A stretch of DNA of 64,000 nucleotides from UBA2784 sp964494625 (GTDB lineage Bacteria; Pseudomonadota; Alphaproteobacteria; Micropepsales; Micropepsaceae), in the NCBI GenBank assembly GCA_964494625.1, contig CAZBRT010000001.1:868001-932000 (forward strand). Direction: 5' to 3'. The translations under genes were made by a program, and so were the position numbers. The stretch's first letter is position 1. Every line of letters begins with the position of its first letter. Of this stretch, positions 25,814-34,389 are shown in pieces. The notes below the pieces were generated by a model, which saw only the letters and a list, made by a program, of their open reading frames with translations, ran no database searches and had not been told where the DNA came from.

Positions 25814-25894
25814 CGCAGAAAGCCTTTCGCGGGGGGCGGCCCTTGAGCCTCAATAGGCTGGAAAACGGGGCCGGCCGCCATTTCGTGTTGGGGA

Positions 25895-25923
25895 GAGATA
25901 AGGACGCCCCCGACCGGTGTCAA
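25895..25923 (-). promoter_or_regulatory. Candidate secA promoter
   Basis: On the minus strand a perfect TTGACA (25923-25918) is followed by 17 bases and TATCTC (25900-25895). Transcription would start near 25888, giving a leader of about 75 bases before the secA ATG. The -10 is imperfect (3 of 6), but the -35 and spacing are exact. The rest of the 25814-26069 gap shows nothing else. Confidence 0.5.
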
Positions 25924-26069
25924 CGCGGGTCCGGGTGCCAGGGTAAGCCCGCCCAATGGCTTGGCTGACAATCGTGTCATTTTCGGGTGCGGTTCTGGCC
26001 CTTTGCCAGCTTGGGCAGGGGGAGCGGGAAACGCCGTTTTAACCGTCTTGCGGCCATCCTTCCTCCCCC

Positions 26070-27170
26070 ATGGCCTATGCGGTTTCAACCTACGTCCCCC
26101 GGACCTTTGAAGAGCGCGGCGCTGCCGTGCCCTTCACGACCCCTGTTCTTGCCCAGTTGCGGGTGCGCCAGACGAAGGACGAACTTGAAGTCGTCATTCC
26201 CGGTTTTGGTGGTGCCAGCGGGCGCTACATCGTGCGCTGGCGCGACCTTCCCGACATCTGCGTCATGACCATTCATGACCGGCGGCTCAGCGAAGTCATC
26301 GCGGCTGATGGCAGCATTTCTCCCGGCGCCATCCGCGCTGCGGCCCTTGCGGTCGGCGAGGCGGGGTTTGCAGGCGAAGATGTGCAGGCTGCGGCAAAAG
26401 CCGCACGCAAGGCCGACCAGGACGCCGTGCTGCTCGCCAATTTCGCGCTCATCATTGAACTCATGGCGGCATTCTTTGGCGCCGACCGTGCCGTTGTCAT
26501 GCGCGATCTTGCGACGCCAGAAGGCCAGGTACGCTGCCGCGACGCGATTGCGGCTGAAGCGCGCAAGCTGCAGCTCGACCACAATTCATTCCTCGACGAA
26601 GTGACGCAGCTTGCCGCTGTCCTGGTTGATGCCGGAGCGGGCGCCTATCGCGAGCACGGCAGGCTGCGGCGCTCCTATGCCAAACTCTCGGCGCTGATCG
26701 CAGCCCTTGAAAATTACGCGCAGGAATGTCCGTCGGAAGTGATCGGACACATGCGCCAGACCCTCATCCACGCGACGCGCACACGTGACCTTGCGCGTGC
26801 GGCTTTTACCGACATTGACGGCAGGGTCAGCGGCCTTGCGATGTCGCTGCGGCGGCTGCCCGGCGAAAGTGCTGCGTGTGCGGAACTCTGTCGGCGCCTG
26901 GCGTGGCTGCTCGACGGCTGGGATCATGCGGCTGCGGCTTTTGCTGATGTGCAGGACGAAAGCGTCTCGGCCAAGGTCGACGCGCTTGTCCATATTGCGG
27001 AACGCCTGCCCTTGCTTCCGACTAACGAAGCGTCGGTTGAAAAGCTTTCGCCTGCAGAGGAGCGGCTGGCACGCCGCCATGTGCGCGCGCTGGAGGATTG
27101 GCGGCATGGCGGCTTTGATGTCGCGATGCTGGACCGCATCGAGCGCATCCAGTCGCGGGCACTCACATGA
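26070..27170 (+). CDS. Unknown helical protein, first of a coupled pair
   Basis: 366 residues with no signal peptide or membrane segment. The first 100 residues contain a beta-rich part (VRQTKDELEVVIPGFGGASGRYIVRWRDLPDICVMTIHDRR). The rest is mostly alpha-helical and Ala/Arg-rich. No family is recognised, so function is unknown; it is most likely cytoplasmic. It is the first gene on the plus strand divergent from secA, and its TGA overlaps the next ATG. The helical part and the partner gene resemble each other in composition, as if from an old fold related by long helices. See the findings. Confidence 0.75.
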   Translation: MAYAVSTYVPRTFEERGAAVPFTTPVLAQLRVRQTKDELEVVIPGFGGASGRYIVRWRDLPDICVMTIHDRRLSEVIAADGSISPGAIRAAALAVGEAGFAGEDVQAAAKAARKADQDAVLLANFALIIELMAAFFGADRAVVMRDLATPEGQVRCRDAIAAEARKLQLDHNSFLDEVTQLAAVLVDAGAGAYREHGRLRRSYAKLSALIAALENYAQECPSEVIGHMRQTLIHATRTRDLARAAFTDIDGRVSGLAMSLRRLPGESAACAELCRRLAWLLDGWDHAAAAFADVQDESVSAKVDALVHIAERLPLLPTNEASVEKLSPAEERLARRHVRALEDWRHGGFDVAMLDRIERIQSRALT

Positions 27171-28459
27171 CCAACCATGTCGCCCAGCTGTCGGAAGCCC
27201 TGGACGGCAAAATTGCCGGTCTTGAGGAGGTGCGCTTCCGTTCGGTCTATGACCTTGCCACCAAGGCGCAAGGGGCGGCGATCGAGGGCGCGGACAAGCT
27301 GATGGAATTGCTGCGGCCGCGGCTCCGCAAGATGCGGATGGAACGGCCCCGGACATGGCAGCGCCTCATTTGCCTCTCCTTCGAGAACCTCCTTCGCGAG
27401 AATGCGGGTGACACGGAAGTGCCGCGCGCGCTTCTGGCGCCGCTCCTGCGGGAAATGCACAAGCGGGCTGAAGGCATCAATTTTGCCGTGCTGGCACAGG
27501 ACGCCTGGACAGAAATCAGTGATCTCAGGGCAGGGCCGGCTTGCGAAAACTTCTTTGCACGCGCGCATGCGATTGCAGCCGGCATCGTCCAGAATGCGCA
27601 GGCTGACAAGTCAGCACGCACGGCGATTTTCGGCGTGGCTGCAACGCTTGCAGGTCATGGCCGGATCATCGTCCAGTCGCTGGAAGCAGGTCCGTGGCTT
27701 TCGGTCATCCAGGCGATGCGGCTGCCTGATCCTGTGCAGGCACTCGCGCCCAGCGATGTCGAAGTCCTGATCGGCATTTTTGCCGGTCTGAAGGACAAGC
27801 CGCCCGCCATCGTGCGCCATGTGCTCGACAATTTCGTGCGCCGGTTCGCGCGTCCGGAGGCTTTGGCTCCGCTCCTCTCTGGACCAACCTTCAAGCTCAA
27901 TGCCGACATGCGCCAGCAGGCGCTGGCGGGCATTGCCGACCAGATCAACGGGGACCTCGAAAAGTTTGCGAACGGCTTTGCCGCTGACACGGCCAGCGCG
28001 GAAGAAGCGATCAGCGCGGCGCGGCTTGTCGGGTCGAAACTCCAGTCAACGGAAGCCTACAAGCACCGGCCACGCGGTTTCGACAAGAACATCGATGCGG
28101 CGCGCACAAAACTTGCCAGTGCAGTCACGCGCACGGTGCTTGAGCCGGTCGATGTGGCACTTGCGGCCGCAACCAGGGCCGACGAACTGAAAGCACAGGT
28201 CCGCATGCTTGCCGAAGCGCGTGCGGTTGCCGGCTATGTCGGGATCGAGCCCGATGTCGTGCGCCGCATCACCCAGGTGCGCGACTTTGCGATGTCGGAT
28301 GCGCGGATCGGGGCCGATGCCCTGCGGACAGCGGTCACCGCCGCCCAGAAGGACACATGCCGCCAGCGTTGTGTCTCCGCGCTGCGCATGATCGAGCGGC
28401 TGTCGGGTCCGGCAGAGGCCGAGGCCCACTACAAGAAGCTGAGCGTCCGGCTCGTCTGA
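27167..28459 (+). CDS. Unknown helical protein, second of a coupled pair
   Basis: 430 residues, almost entirely helical, no signal peptide, no membrane segment. Basic first third (LRPRLRKMRMERPRTWQRLICLSFENLLREN) and repeated Ala/Arg-rich helices (PPAIVRHVLDNFVRRFARPEALAPLL). No catalytic motif or known domain seen. The ATG overlaps the TGA of the preceding gene (ATGA), so the two products are made together and may form a complex. Lies just upstream of argJ with a 117-base gap. Function unassigned. Confidence 0.75.
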   Translation: MTNHVAQLSEALDGKIAGLEEVRFRSVYDLATKAQGAAIEGADKLMELLRPRLRKMRMERPRTWQRLICLSFENLLRENAGDTEVPRALLAPLLREMHKRAEGINFAVLAQDAWTEISDLRAGPACENFFARAHAIAAGIVQNAQADKSARTAIFGVAATLAGHGRIIVQSLEAGPWLSVIQAMRLPDPVQALAPSDVEVLIGIFAGLKDKPPAIVRHVLDNFVRRFARPEALAPLLSGPTFKLNADMRQQALAGIADQINGDLEKFANGFAADTASAEEAISAARLVGSKLQSTEAYKHRPRGFDKNIDAARTKLASAVTRTVLEPVDVALAAATRADELKAQVRMLAEARAVAGYVGIEPDVVRRITQVRDFAMSDARIGADALRTAVTAAQKDTCRQRCVSALRMIERLSGPAEAEAHYKKLSVRLV

Positions 28460-28576
28460 TCCCCGTACAATCCCCTTGCGACCACCCTTAACGCGGGCCT
28501 TGCCCGGCGCGCCCTATGCGCTAATGATGCGGCCCCGAGCGGCCCGGCGGCGGGCGCGCGCAATCGGGGTTGGCAG

Positions 28577-29929
28577 ATGCCGGTAAAGCTCAAGGCCAAG
28601 ACGGGTGGGAAAAAACCCGCAGCGGCAAAAAGCAAAGCAAAATCAAGCAGCAAGGCAGTTTCTCCGCCTGCAACGGCTGCCCCAAAGGGTGCAGACCCAC
28701 ACCCGGTCTCGCCGCTTGCCCCCTCAAAATTCCAGCAGCTCCGCCCCATTGCCGGGGTGCGGCTGGGAACGGGTGCGGCAGGCATCCGCTACAAGAACCG
28801 TACGGACCTGCTTGCCGTCGTTCTTGCTCCCAAGACGCAGGTTGCGGGCGTGTTTACGCGCTCGAAAACATCGTCAGCGCCGGTTGACTGGTGCCGCAAG
28901 GCGCTGAAGCAGGGGCAGGCCCGCTTGCTTGTCGTCAATTCGGGCAATGCCAATGCGTTTACCGGCGCCAAAGGCATCGAGGCGGTGACGCAGACGGCCG
29001 AGGCCGCGTCGGCCCGCATCGATGCGTCGGCCGGCGAAGTCTTCGTTGCCTCGACCGGCGTGATCGGCGAACCCTTGCCCTATGGCAAGATCATCAATGT
29101 GATGCCCGAAGTTCTGGCGTCGGCGGCGCCCTCGTCATGGATGGAGGCCGCGCGCGCCATCATGACGACGGACACGTTTCCCAAGCTCGCAACCCAGCAG
29201 GCGCAGATCGACAATGCGCGCGTGACGATCAACGGCATAGCCAAAGGTTCGGGCATGATCGCGCCCGACATGGCGACCATGCTTGCCTTCGTGTTCACGG
29301 ATGCGGCGATCCCGGCGCCGGTGCTTCAGGCGCTCCTGGATGAAGGCGTGCGCGACAGTTTCAATGCCATCACCGTGGACAGCGACACGTCAACATCCGA
29401 CACGCTGCTTGTTTTTGCGACGGGCAAAGGCGGGCAGCATGCGCCTATCCTCAAGGCCAATGACAAGCGGCTGGCCGATTTCCGCGACAAGCTCTTTGCC
29501 GTGCTGAAGGATCTGGCGCTCCAGGTCGTGCGCGACGGCGAAGGCGCACGCAAGTTCATCACCATCAATGTCACAGGCGCGGAAACGCGTGAAGCCGCAC
29601 GCCGCATCGGCTTTGCGATCGCCAATTCGCCGCTCGTCAAGACGGCGATTGCGGGCGAGGACGCCAATTGGGGCCGGATCGTGATGGCAGTCGGCAAATC
29701 GGGCGAGGCAGCCAACCGCGACCGGCTAGCCATCAGCTTCGGGCCCTATCGCGTGGCGCATCAGGGTGCGCGTGACGCGCATTATGATGAAGGCAAGGTC
29801 TCGGCCTACATGACGCGGGATGCCATCGACATTTCGGTCGATGTCGGCACGGGCAAGGCGCAAGCCTCGGTTTACACATGCGATTTCACCGACGGCTATA
29901 TCCGCATCAATGGCGCCTATCGCAGTTGA
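28577..29929 (+). CDS. argJ: Glutamate N-acetyltransferase/amino-acid acetyltransferase ArgJ
   Basis: 450 residues. Transfers the acetyl group from N-acetylornithine to glutamate in cyclic arginine synthesis. The first about 50 residues are a Lys/Ala/Ser-rich extension (KLKAKTGGKKPAAAKSK) that the family usually lacks or has shortened. The fold is an N-terminal nucleophile type self-cleaved before Thr234 in MATML (233-236). SGNANAFTG, MTTDTFPK and the end DGYIRINGAYRS are conserved. Cleavage yields alpha and beta chains. It lies just after the unknown pair and before mutT. Confidence 0.95.
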   Translation: MPVKLKAKTGGKKPAAAKSKAKSSSKAVSPPATAAPKGADPHPVSPLAPSKFQQLRPIAGVRLGTGAAGIRYKNRTDLLAVVLAPKTQVAGVFTRSKTSSAPVDWCRKALKQGQARLLVVNSGNANAFTGAKGIEAVTQTAEAASARIDASAGEVFVASTGVIGEPLPYGKIINVMPEVLASAAPSSWMEAARAIMTTDTFPKLATQQAQIDNARVTINGIAKGSGMIAPDMATMLAFVFTDAAIPAPVLQALLDEGVRDSFNAITVDSDTSTSDTLLVFATGKGGQHAPILKANDKRLADFRDKLFAVLKDLALQVVRDGEGARKFITINVTGAETREAARRIGFAIANSPLVKTAIAGEDANWGRIVMAVGKSGEAANRDRLAISFGPYRVAHQGARDAHYDEGKVSAYMTRDAIDISVDVGTGKAQASVYTCDFTDGYIRINGAYRS

Positions 29930-30014
29930 TGTTCCGCGTTGATGGCAAAGCGAATTGCTAAAATTCTAAGTGTTACTCCCTGTTAACCGGGGCGGCAGGA
30001 GAGTGCGGGCAACG

Positions 30015-30428
30015 ATGAGCAACCAAGCAGCAAAACTGGTTCTGGTTGCAGCCTGTGCGCTCATTGATTCCGACGGCCGCATCCTTGTGGCCGAGCGGCC
30101 ACAGGGAAAAAGCATGGCAGGGCTCTGGGAATTCCCCGGAGGCAAGGTTGAAGATGGCGAACGTCCTGAAGATACCGTCATCCGCGAGATGCACGAGGAA
30201 CTCGGCATCACGATCCGCGAGGCGTGCCTCTCGCCCTTCATCTTTGCCAGCCACGCCTATCCGGATTTCCACCTTCTCATGCCGCTCTATCTGTGCCGGC
30301 GCTGGGAGGGCATCGTGACCCCGCGTGAAAGCCAGAAAGTCAAATGGGTCATGCCGCGCGATCTGCGCACGCTTGCCATGCCGCCTGCCGACGTGCCGCT
30401 GATTGCCCTGCTTGCCGACTATCTGTGA
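30015..30428 (+). CDS. mutT: (deoxy)nucleoside triphosphate pyrophosphohydrolase MutT
   Basis: 137 residues from MSNQAAKLVL. Cleans oxidised dGTP (8-oxo-dGTP) from the pool. The Nudix box is complete: G-K-V-E-D-G-E followed by R-E-M-H-E-E-L-G-I. The start is chosen after an ATG-less AT-rich leader (29930-30014) that may hold the promoter. An ATG 15 codons upstream exists but lies in low-quality sequence. The gene ends 11 bases before the Flp-like pilin gene. Confidence 0.9.
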   Translation: MSNQAAKLVLVAACALIDSDGRILVAERPQGKSMAGLWEFPGGKVEDGERPEDTVIREMHEELGITIREACLSPFIFASHAYPDFHLLMPLYLCRRWEGIVTPRESQKVKWVMPRDLRTLAMPPADVPLIALLADYL

Positions 30429-30439
30429 AGGACAGAGCC

Positions 30440-30622
30440 ATGACAGCCCTTGCCCGCCATGCTTTCCGCTTCGCCGCCCGTTTTGCGCGGGATGACAAGG
30501 GCGCGACTGCGATCGAGTATTGCATCGTCTCGGTCTTCCTGTCGGCTGGCGTGATTTTCGTTGTCGGCGACATCGGCGAAGTGCTGGTGACTTTCTTTGA
30601 AGATGTGTCGGCCGGGTTCTGA
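30440..30622 (+). CDS. Orphan Flp-family (class IVb) pilin-like protein
   Basis: 60 residues with the class IVb pilin outline: a short leader, DDKGATAIEYCIVSVFLSAGVIFVV as the processing site and N-terminal helix. The Glu-Tyr after the cleavage Gly is conserved, but the residue after EY is Cys, where Gly or Ala is usual. No tad/cpa secretion genes, prepilin peptidase or partners are near, so it could be a pseudopilin or a small membrane protein. The gene is 11 bases after mutT and likely in the same message. RBS and start at MTALARHAF. Confidence 0.65.
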   Translation: MTALARHAFRFAARFARDDKGATAIEYCIVSVFLSAGVIFVVGDIGEVLVTFFEDVSAGF

Positions 30623-30624
30623 TC

Positions 30625-31560
30625 TCAACTCCCGGGCTTTTCGCCCGCAGATCGTTCGCTTGCCCCCAGAGCGGCGGCAAGGCTCTGGCGCGCAGAACCG
30701 GGACGCAGCGGCTTCTGCTGGCTCTCATGCGGCGCCCAGCCTGTCAGCATCACCATTTCAAATGTCACGCGCACGCGTCCATCATGATCCGCGTGGCGCG
30801 CGCGGAAGATTTCATCGGCACGCATCAGCACCGACCGTGAGAGCGGTTGGCGCACGCCGCTGACTGCAATCGAGGTTTCGCCCATGGCCCGGAGATCGCC
30901 GAGAAGCGGCATCAATCCGTGATAGCGCGCGGTCAGGCGGTCGACGTCGGTTACCGGCAGGGCAAAGCCCCCGCGCTGCAAGAGTGCGCCGTAGTCGCGT
31001 ATGTCCGCCATGGGCGCGACGCGTTGTGCCGCGCCACCGGTCAGGGCGATCTCGGCTTCCATCAGGCTGGTGCGTAACTCGTGCAGGGTGGCGCCACCAA
31101 AGGTGACACCGAGAAACAGCCCATCGGGTTTCAGCACGCGGTTTGCCTGAATGAGCGCGCCGGGCACATCGTTGAGGTGATGGAGGTCAAGAAAGCTGAC
31201 CACGAGATCAAAGCAGGGCGTGTCAAAGGGCAGAAGCTCGGTACGGGCAGCGACCCCCATTGATGCCTCGCGCATCATGGCGGGGAGCGGGTCGAGGCTG
31301 ATCCAGTGTGTGACCTTGTCAGGCGACACGGCGCGCGGCACAAAGCCGCCGCACGCATTCAGGCAGAGCGCATCGGGAAACGTGCGCGCGATGTCATCCA
31401 GCCGGCTGGCAATGGCAGCAGCGGCGTGCTCGTGAAGGAATGCCGTCCGGGCAAGCGTCGGCACCGCCCGGGCACGGCGCTTTTCGCGCAGGCGCTGGTC
31501 GAATAGGCTTGGCGCTCGTCCGGTCACCGGATCATCGGGCACTGTAGCGGGCATCCCCAT
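30625..31560 (-). CDS. SAM-dependent methyltransferase (NDUFAF5/BioC-like)
   Basis: 311 residues from the ATG at 31560 (31554 also possible; the frame opens further upstream with TTG). Class I methyltransferase: LFDQRLREKRRARA, then the SAM pocket LCLNACGGFVP, LDPLPAMMREAS, LLPFDTPCFDLVVSFLDLHHLNDV and GLFLGVTFGGATLHELR. It follows the NDUFAF5-like group seen beside comF in alphaproteobacteria, whose mitochondrial relative hydroxylates a complex I subunit. The real substrate is unknown. It is divergent from the comF gene and their ATGs overlap at a CATG. Confidence 0.85.
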   Translation of the reverse strand: MGMPATVPDDPVTGRAPSLFDQRLREKRRARAVPTLARTAFLHEHAAAAIASRLDDIARTFPDALCLNACGGFVPRAVSPDKVTHWISLDPLPAMMREASMGVAARTELLPFDTPCFDLVVSFLDLHHLNDVPGALIQANRVLKPDGLFLGVTFGGATLHELRTSLMEAEIALTGGAAQRVAPMADIRDYGALLQRGGFALPVTDVDRLTARYHGLMPLLGDLRAMGETSIAVSGVRQPLSRSVLMRADEIFRARHADHDGRVRVTFEMVMLTGWAPHESQQKPLRPGSARQSLAAALGASERSAGEKPGS

Positions 31561-32404
31561 GGGCAAAGGCGATCTGGACGGCGACAGTGATGGCAGGTTG
31601 GCGCTGCCTGGAAAAGAGCGACCTGAAGAACCTCACCGGAGCGCCTTCAGGCAATTCCTCGCCGGGTCCATCACCCGGCTCGGGCGGCGGGCCGCCGGGA
31701 TGCTTTTTCCACCGCACTGCTTTTCGTGTCATGCGCGGGTGGGTGAAGGCGGGGCGCTTTGCCCCGGATGCTGGGCCAAGGTCAGGTTCCTCGGGCCGGA
31801 CACCTGCGTGCGCTGTGCCATTCCGCTGGACGATGTCCTCGGCAGCGATCCGGTGTGTGGCGCGTGCCTTGCGGAGCCGCCGCCTTTCACGCGGGCGCTT
31901 GCCGCCTTCCGTTATGAGGGAGTGGGGCGCGATCTTGTGCTTGCCTTCAAACATGCCGACCGGCTCGACATGACCCCTGTCTTTGCCGCTTGGCTCTCGC
32001 CGCAAAGTGCCGGGGGTTCGCTTCCCGCAGCCTTGTCCGGAGCCGATCTGGTGGTGCCGGTCCCGCTTCATTGGCGGCGGCTGGTCACCCGCCGCTATAA
32101 CCAATCGGCCGAGCTGGGGCGCGCGTTGGCGGGGCGCCTTCATTTGCCGTTCAACGCAAGGGCGCTCTTCCGCAAGCGCCCCACGCCGTCGCAGGGAACC
32201 ATGGCGTCGGCGGCGGCCCGGCGGCGCAATGTGGCAGGGGCCTTTGGCGTGGGTGCCCCCATTGCGGTTGCGGGCAAGACCATCCTCCTCACCGATGATG
32301 TGATGACGACGGGGGCGACCCTTTCGGCCTGTGCAAGGGCCCTCTTGAGGGCGGGTGCCAAAGAAATCCGGGCCGTGTGCCTTGCGCGAGTCTCGCGCGA
32401 ATGA
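31559..32404 (+). CDS. comF: ComF-family phosphoribosyltransferase-like protein
   Basis: 281 residues from an ATG that overlaps the divergent methyltransferase start; a later start at 31700 (MLFPPHCF) would trim an N-terminal 47-residue charged extension and is possible. It has the ComF zinc pattern (HCFSCHARV, LCPGCWAKV, TCVRCAIPL, VCGACLAEP) and the phosphoribosyltransferase motif LLTDDVMTTGATLSACARAL. ComF assists DNA uptake in some bacteria; in others its role is unclear. The gene leads a series with grxC, nitrilase, DUF1178, hisI. Confidence 0.85.
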   Translation: MGKGDLDGDSDGRLALPGKERPEEPHRSAFRQFLAGSITRLGRRAAGMLFPPHCFSCHARVGEGGALCPGCWAKVRFLGPDTCVRCAIPLDDVLGSDPVCGACLAEPPPFTRALAAFRYEGVGRDLVLAFKHADRLDMTPVFAAWLSPQSAGGSLPAALSGADLVVPVPLHWRRLVTRRYNQSAELGRALAGRLHLPFNARALFRKRPTPSQGTMASAAARRRNVAGAFGVGAPIAVAGKTILLTDDVMTTGATLSACARALLRAGAKEIRAVCLARVSRE

Positions 32405-32463
32405 ACGATTCCGCTATAATGGCGCCGATTTGCTGCCATTTTTTGCCCCGAAGATGCAGGGCC

Positions 32464-32718
32464 ATGAAGCCGGTTGTCGTCTATTCCAGTGGTTGGTGCC
32501 TCTATTGCGTACGGGCGAAGGCCCTGCTCAAGCGCAAGGGCGTTGCGTTTACCGAAATCGATGTCGGCGCAACACCGGGCGCCCGCAAGGAGATGGAAGC
32601 GCGTGCCCATGGTCGCCACACCGTTCCGCAAATCTTCATCGGTGATGTGCATGTCGGTGGCAGCGATGACCTCCATGAGCTGGAGGCGGAAGGCCGCCTC
32701 GATGCGCTGCTCGCCTGA
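32464..32718 (+). CDS. grxC: Glutaredoxin 3 with CLYC active site
   Basis: 84 residues from MKPVVVYSSG. Reduces glutathione-mixed disulphides and ribonucleotide reductase. The active site is Cys12-Leu-Tyr-Cys15, where the family normally has CPYC or CGYC; Pro to Leu is unusual. The glutathione-binding TVPQIFIG (with its cis-Pro) and GGSDDLHEL are intact, so the fold is normal. It is in the usual place between comF and the nitrilase gene. Confidence 0.92.
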   Translation: MKPVVVYSSGWCLYCVRAKALLKRKGVAFTEIDVGATPGARKEMEARAHGRHTVPQIFIGDVHVGGSDDLHELEAEGRLDALLA

Positions 32719-32730
32719 AAGATCATCGCG

Positions 32731-33552
32731 ATGACCGCGCCCCTTCGCATCGGCCTTGTGCAATTGCGCTCGTCTGACGATGCCGCCGCAAATATCCGCG
32801 ACGCGTCGGCCTTCATCCGGGAGGCGGTGCGCGATGGCGCGCAATTTGTGCTCACGCCTGAAAACACCTGCCTGATGGCACCCGATGGCGGTGCCAAGGT
32901 CAGCCAGAGCCACACGGAAAAGGACGATCCGGCGCTGCCCGAATTTCAGGCGCTGGCACGCGAACTCTCCATCCATCTCCTTATCGGCTCGCTGTCGATC
33001 CGGGTTGCTGCAGACAAAGTGGCCAATCGCTCGTTCCTGATCGGGCCGGATGGCGGCATCGTTTCGCGCTATGACAAGATCCATCTTTTTGATGTCGATC
33101 TGCCCAATGGCGAGCGTTATCGCGAGTCGGCAACGGTTGCGCCCGGCGAGAAACTGGTGATCGCCGACCTGCCGTTCGGCAAGGTTGGCCTTTCCATCTG
33201 CTATGATCTGCGTTTCCCGCATCTCTATCGCGCGATGGGCAAAGCGGGTGTCTCCATCATCACGGTGCCGGCGGCCTTTACCCATACGACCGGCATGGCG
33301 CACTGGCATACGCTTCTGCGCGCACGCGCGATCGAGAATGGCGCTTTTGTGCTCGCGCCTGCGCAAGGCGGCATCCATGCCAATGGACGCCATACTTTCG
33401 GCCACTCGCTTGCCATCGGGCCGTGGGGCGACATCCTTGCCGAAGGCGGCACGGAGCCGGGCGTCTTCATCGCCGACCTTGATCTTTCCCGGTGTGAAGC
33501 CGTGCGCGGGCGTGTGCCGTCGCTCCTGCATGACCGGGACTATGCGTCATGA
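32731..33552 (+). CDS. Carbon-nitrogen hydrolase (Nit1/deaminated glutathione amidase-like)
   Basis: 273 residues. Nitrilase superfamily with the full triad: Glu44 (LTPEN), Lys116 (YDKIHLFD) and Cys157 (SICYDLRFP). Nit1 relatives remove deaminated glutathione, a metabolite-repair job that suits the adjacent glutaredoxin gene. Omega-amidase is the alternative. The stop overlaps the ATG of the DUF1178 gene (ATGA at 33549-33552). Confidence 0.9.
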   Translation: MTAPLRIGLVQLRSSDDAAANIRDASAFIREAVRDGAQFVLTPENTCLMAPDGGAKVSQSHTEKDDPALPEFQALARELSIHLLIGSLSIRVAADKVANRSFLIGPDGGIVSRYDKIHLFDVDLPNGERYRESATVAPGEKLVIADLPFGKVGLSICYDLRFPHLYRAMGKAGVSIITVPAAFTHTTGMAHWHTLLRARAIENGAFVLAPAQGGIHANGRHTFGHSLAIGPWGDILAEGGTEPGVFIADLDLSRCEAVRGRVPSLLHDRDYAS

Positions 33553-33977
33553 TCCGCTACGCCTTGCGCTGCGGGAAGGCCCATGATTTCGAGGCATGGT
33601 TTGCCTCGGGTGCGACCTATGACAGCGAGCGCAAGAAGCGGCGGGTGGAATGCCCGGTCTGCGGCGACCGCAAGATCGCCAAAGCGCCGATGGCACCTTC
33701 CTTGTCGCGCGGGCGTGACACGCAAGTCCCCAATCCCGCTGGCGATCCGGGTACGCGCGCGAAAGTGAAGCAGTATTTCACCGCGCTGCGCCGCCATGTC
33801 GAAGAGAATTTCGAGAATGTCGGCACACGTTTTCCCGAGGAAGCGCGCAAGATGCATTATGGCGAGACCGAGGACCGGGCGATCTTCGGTGATGCCTCGC
33901 CCGATGAGGCGCGCGAGCTGGTCGAGGAAGGCATCGAGATCGCTCCTTTGCCGGATGTGGAACAGCATGACGCCTGA
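33549..33977 (+). CDS. DUF1178 family protein
   Basis: 142 residues. The N-terminus carries the DUF1178 look: MIRYALRCGKAHDFEAWFAS and a zinc-type pair VECPVCGDRKIAKAPMAPS. These proteins are common next to glutaredoxin and nitrilase genes in alphaproteobacteria, but no function is known. Its ATG overlaps the upstream stop; its stop overlaps the hisI start by 11 bases. Confidence 0.9.
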   Translation: MIRYALRCGKAHDFEAWFASGATYDSERKKRRVECPVCGDRKIAKAPMAPSLSRGRDTQVPNPAGDPGTRAKVKQYFTALRRHVEENFENVGTRFPEEARKMHYGETEDRAIFGDASPDEARELVEEGIEIAPLPDVEQHDA

Positions 33978-34389
33978 CGCCATCCGGTTCGGCCATGCCC
34001 CCGACAAAAAGGCACTTGAGGGCGGCACAGCGTTTGCGCCGCGCTTTGATGCGGCGGGGCTCATCCCCGTGGTCACGCTCAATGACGCGACCGGCGAAGT
34101 GATGATGCTCGCCTGGATGAACGAGGCGGCATTGCGGCTGACACTGGCGACAGGCGAGGCCCATTATTTCAGCCGCTCACGCCATGCGCTCTGGCACAAA
34201 GGCGGGACGACGGGGCAGGTCCAAAGGCTTGTCAGCCTTGCGACCGATTGCGATCAGGATGCCCTGGTCATGCGCGTGGTGCCGCAAGGCGACGGCAAAT
34301 GCTGCCACACGGGCAAACGCCTCTGCTTCTACCGGCGGGTGGAAACGGCCAGCGACGGCTCAACCCGGCTTGTCTTCACTGAGGAATGA
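33967..34389 (+). CDS. hisI: Phosphoribosyl-AMP cyclohydrolase HisI
   Basis: 140 residues from MTPDAIRFGH. Third step of histidine biosynthesis. Family motifs present: EVMMLAWMNEAALRLTLATGEAHYFSRSR, LWHKGGTTGQVQRL, DCDQDALV, and CCHTGKRLCFYR (the zinc/magnesium ligands). The separate HisE is not fused here, as in most alphaproteobacteria. Reading frame overlaps the DUF1178 end and is convergent with the next minus-strand gene by 14 bases. Confidence 0.95.
   Translation: MTPDAIRFGHAPDKKALEGGTAFAPRFDAAGLIPVVTLNDATGEVMMLAWMNEAALRLTLATGEAHYFSRSRHALWHKGGTTGQVQRLVSLATDCDQDALVMRVVPQGDGKCCHTGKRLCFYRRVETASDGSTRLVFTEE

Noticed and set aside
24143..25846. Long open frame antisense to secA (567 codons)
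   Set aside because: A shadow of the GC-skewed third codon position in secA; the product is rich in His, Arg and Ala with no domain and no ribosome binding site.
25814..26069. tRNA or small RNA in the secA upstream gap
   Set aside because: No cloverleaf or terminator pattern; only the secA promoter is supported.
28460..28576. Small gene or RNA between the unknown pair and argJ
   Set aside because: No frame, hairpin or promoter of convincing quality in this gap.
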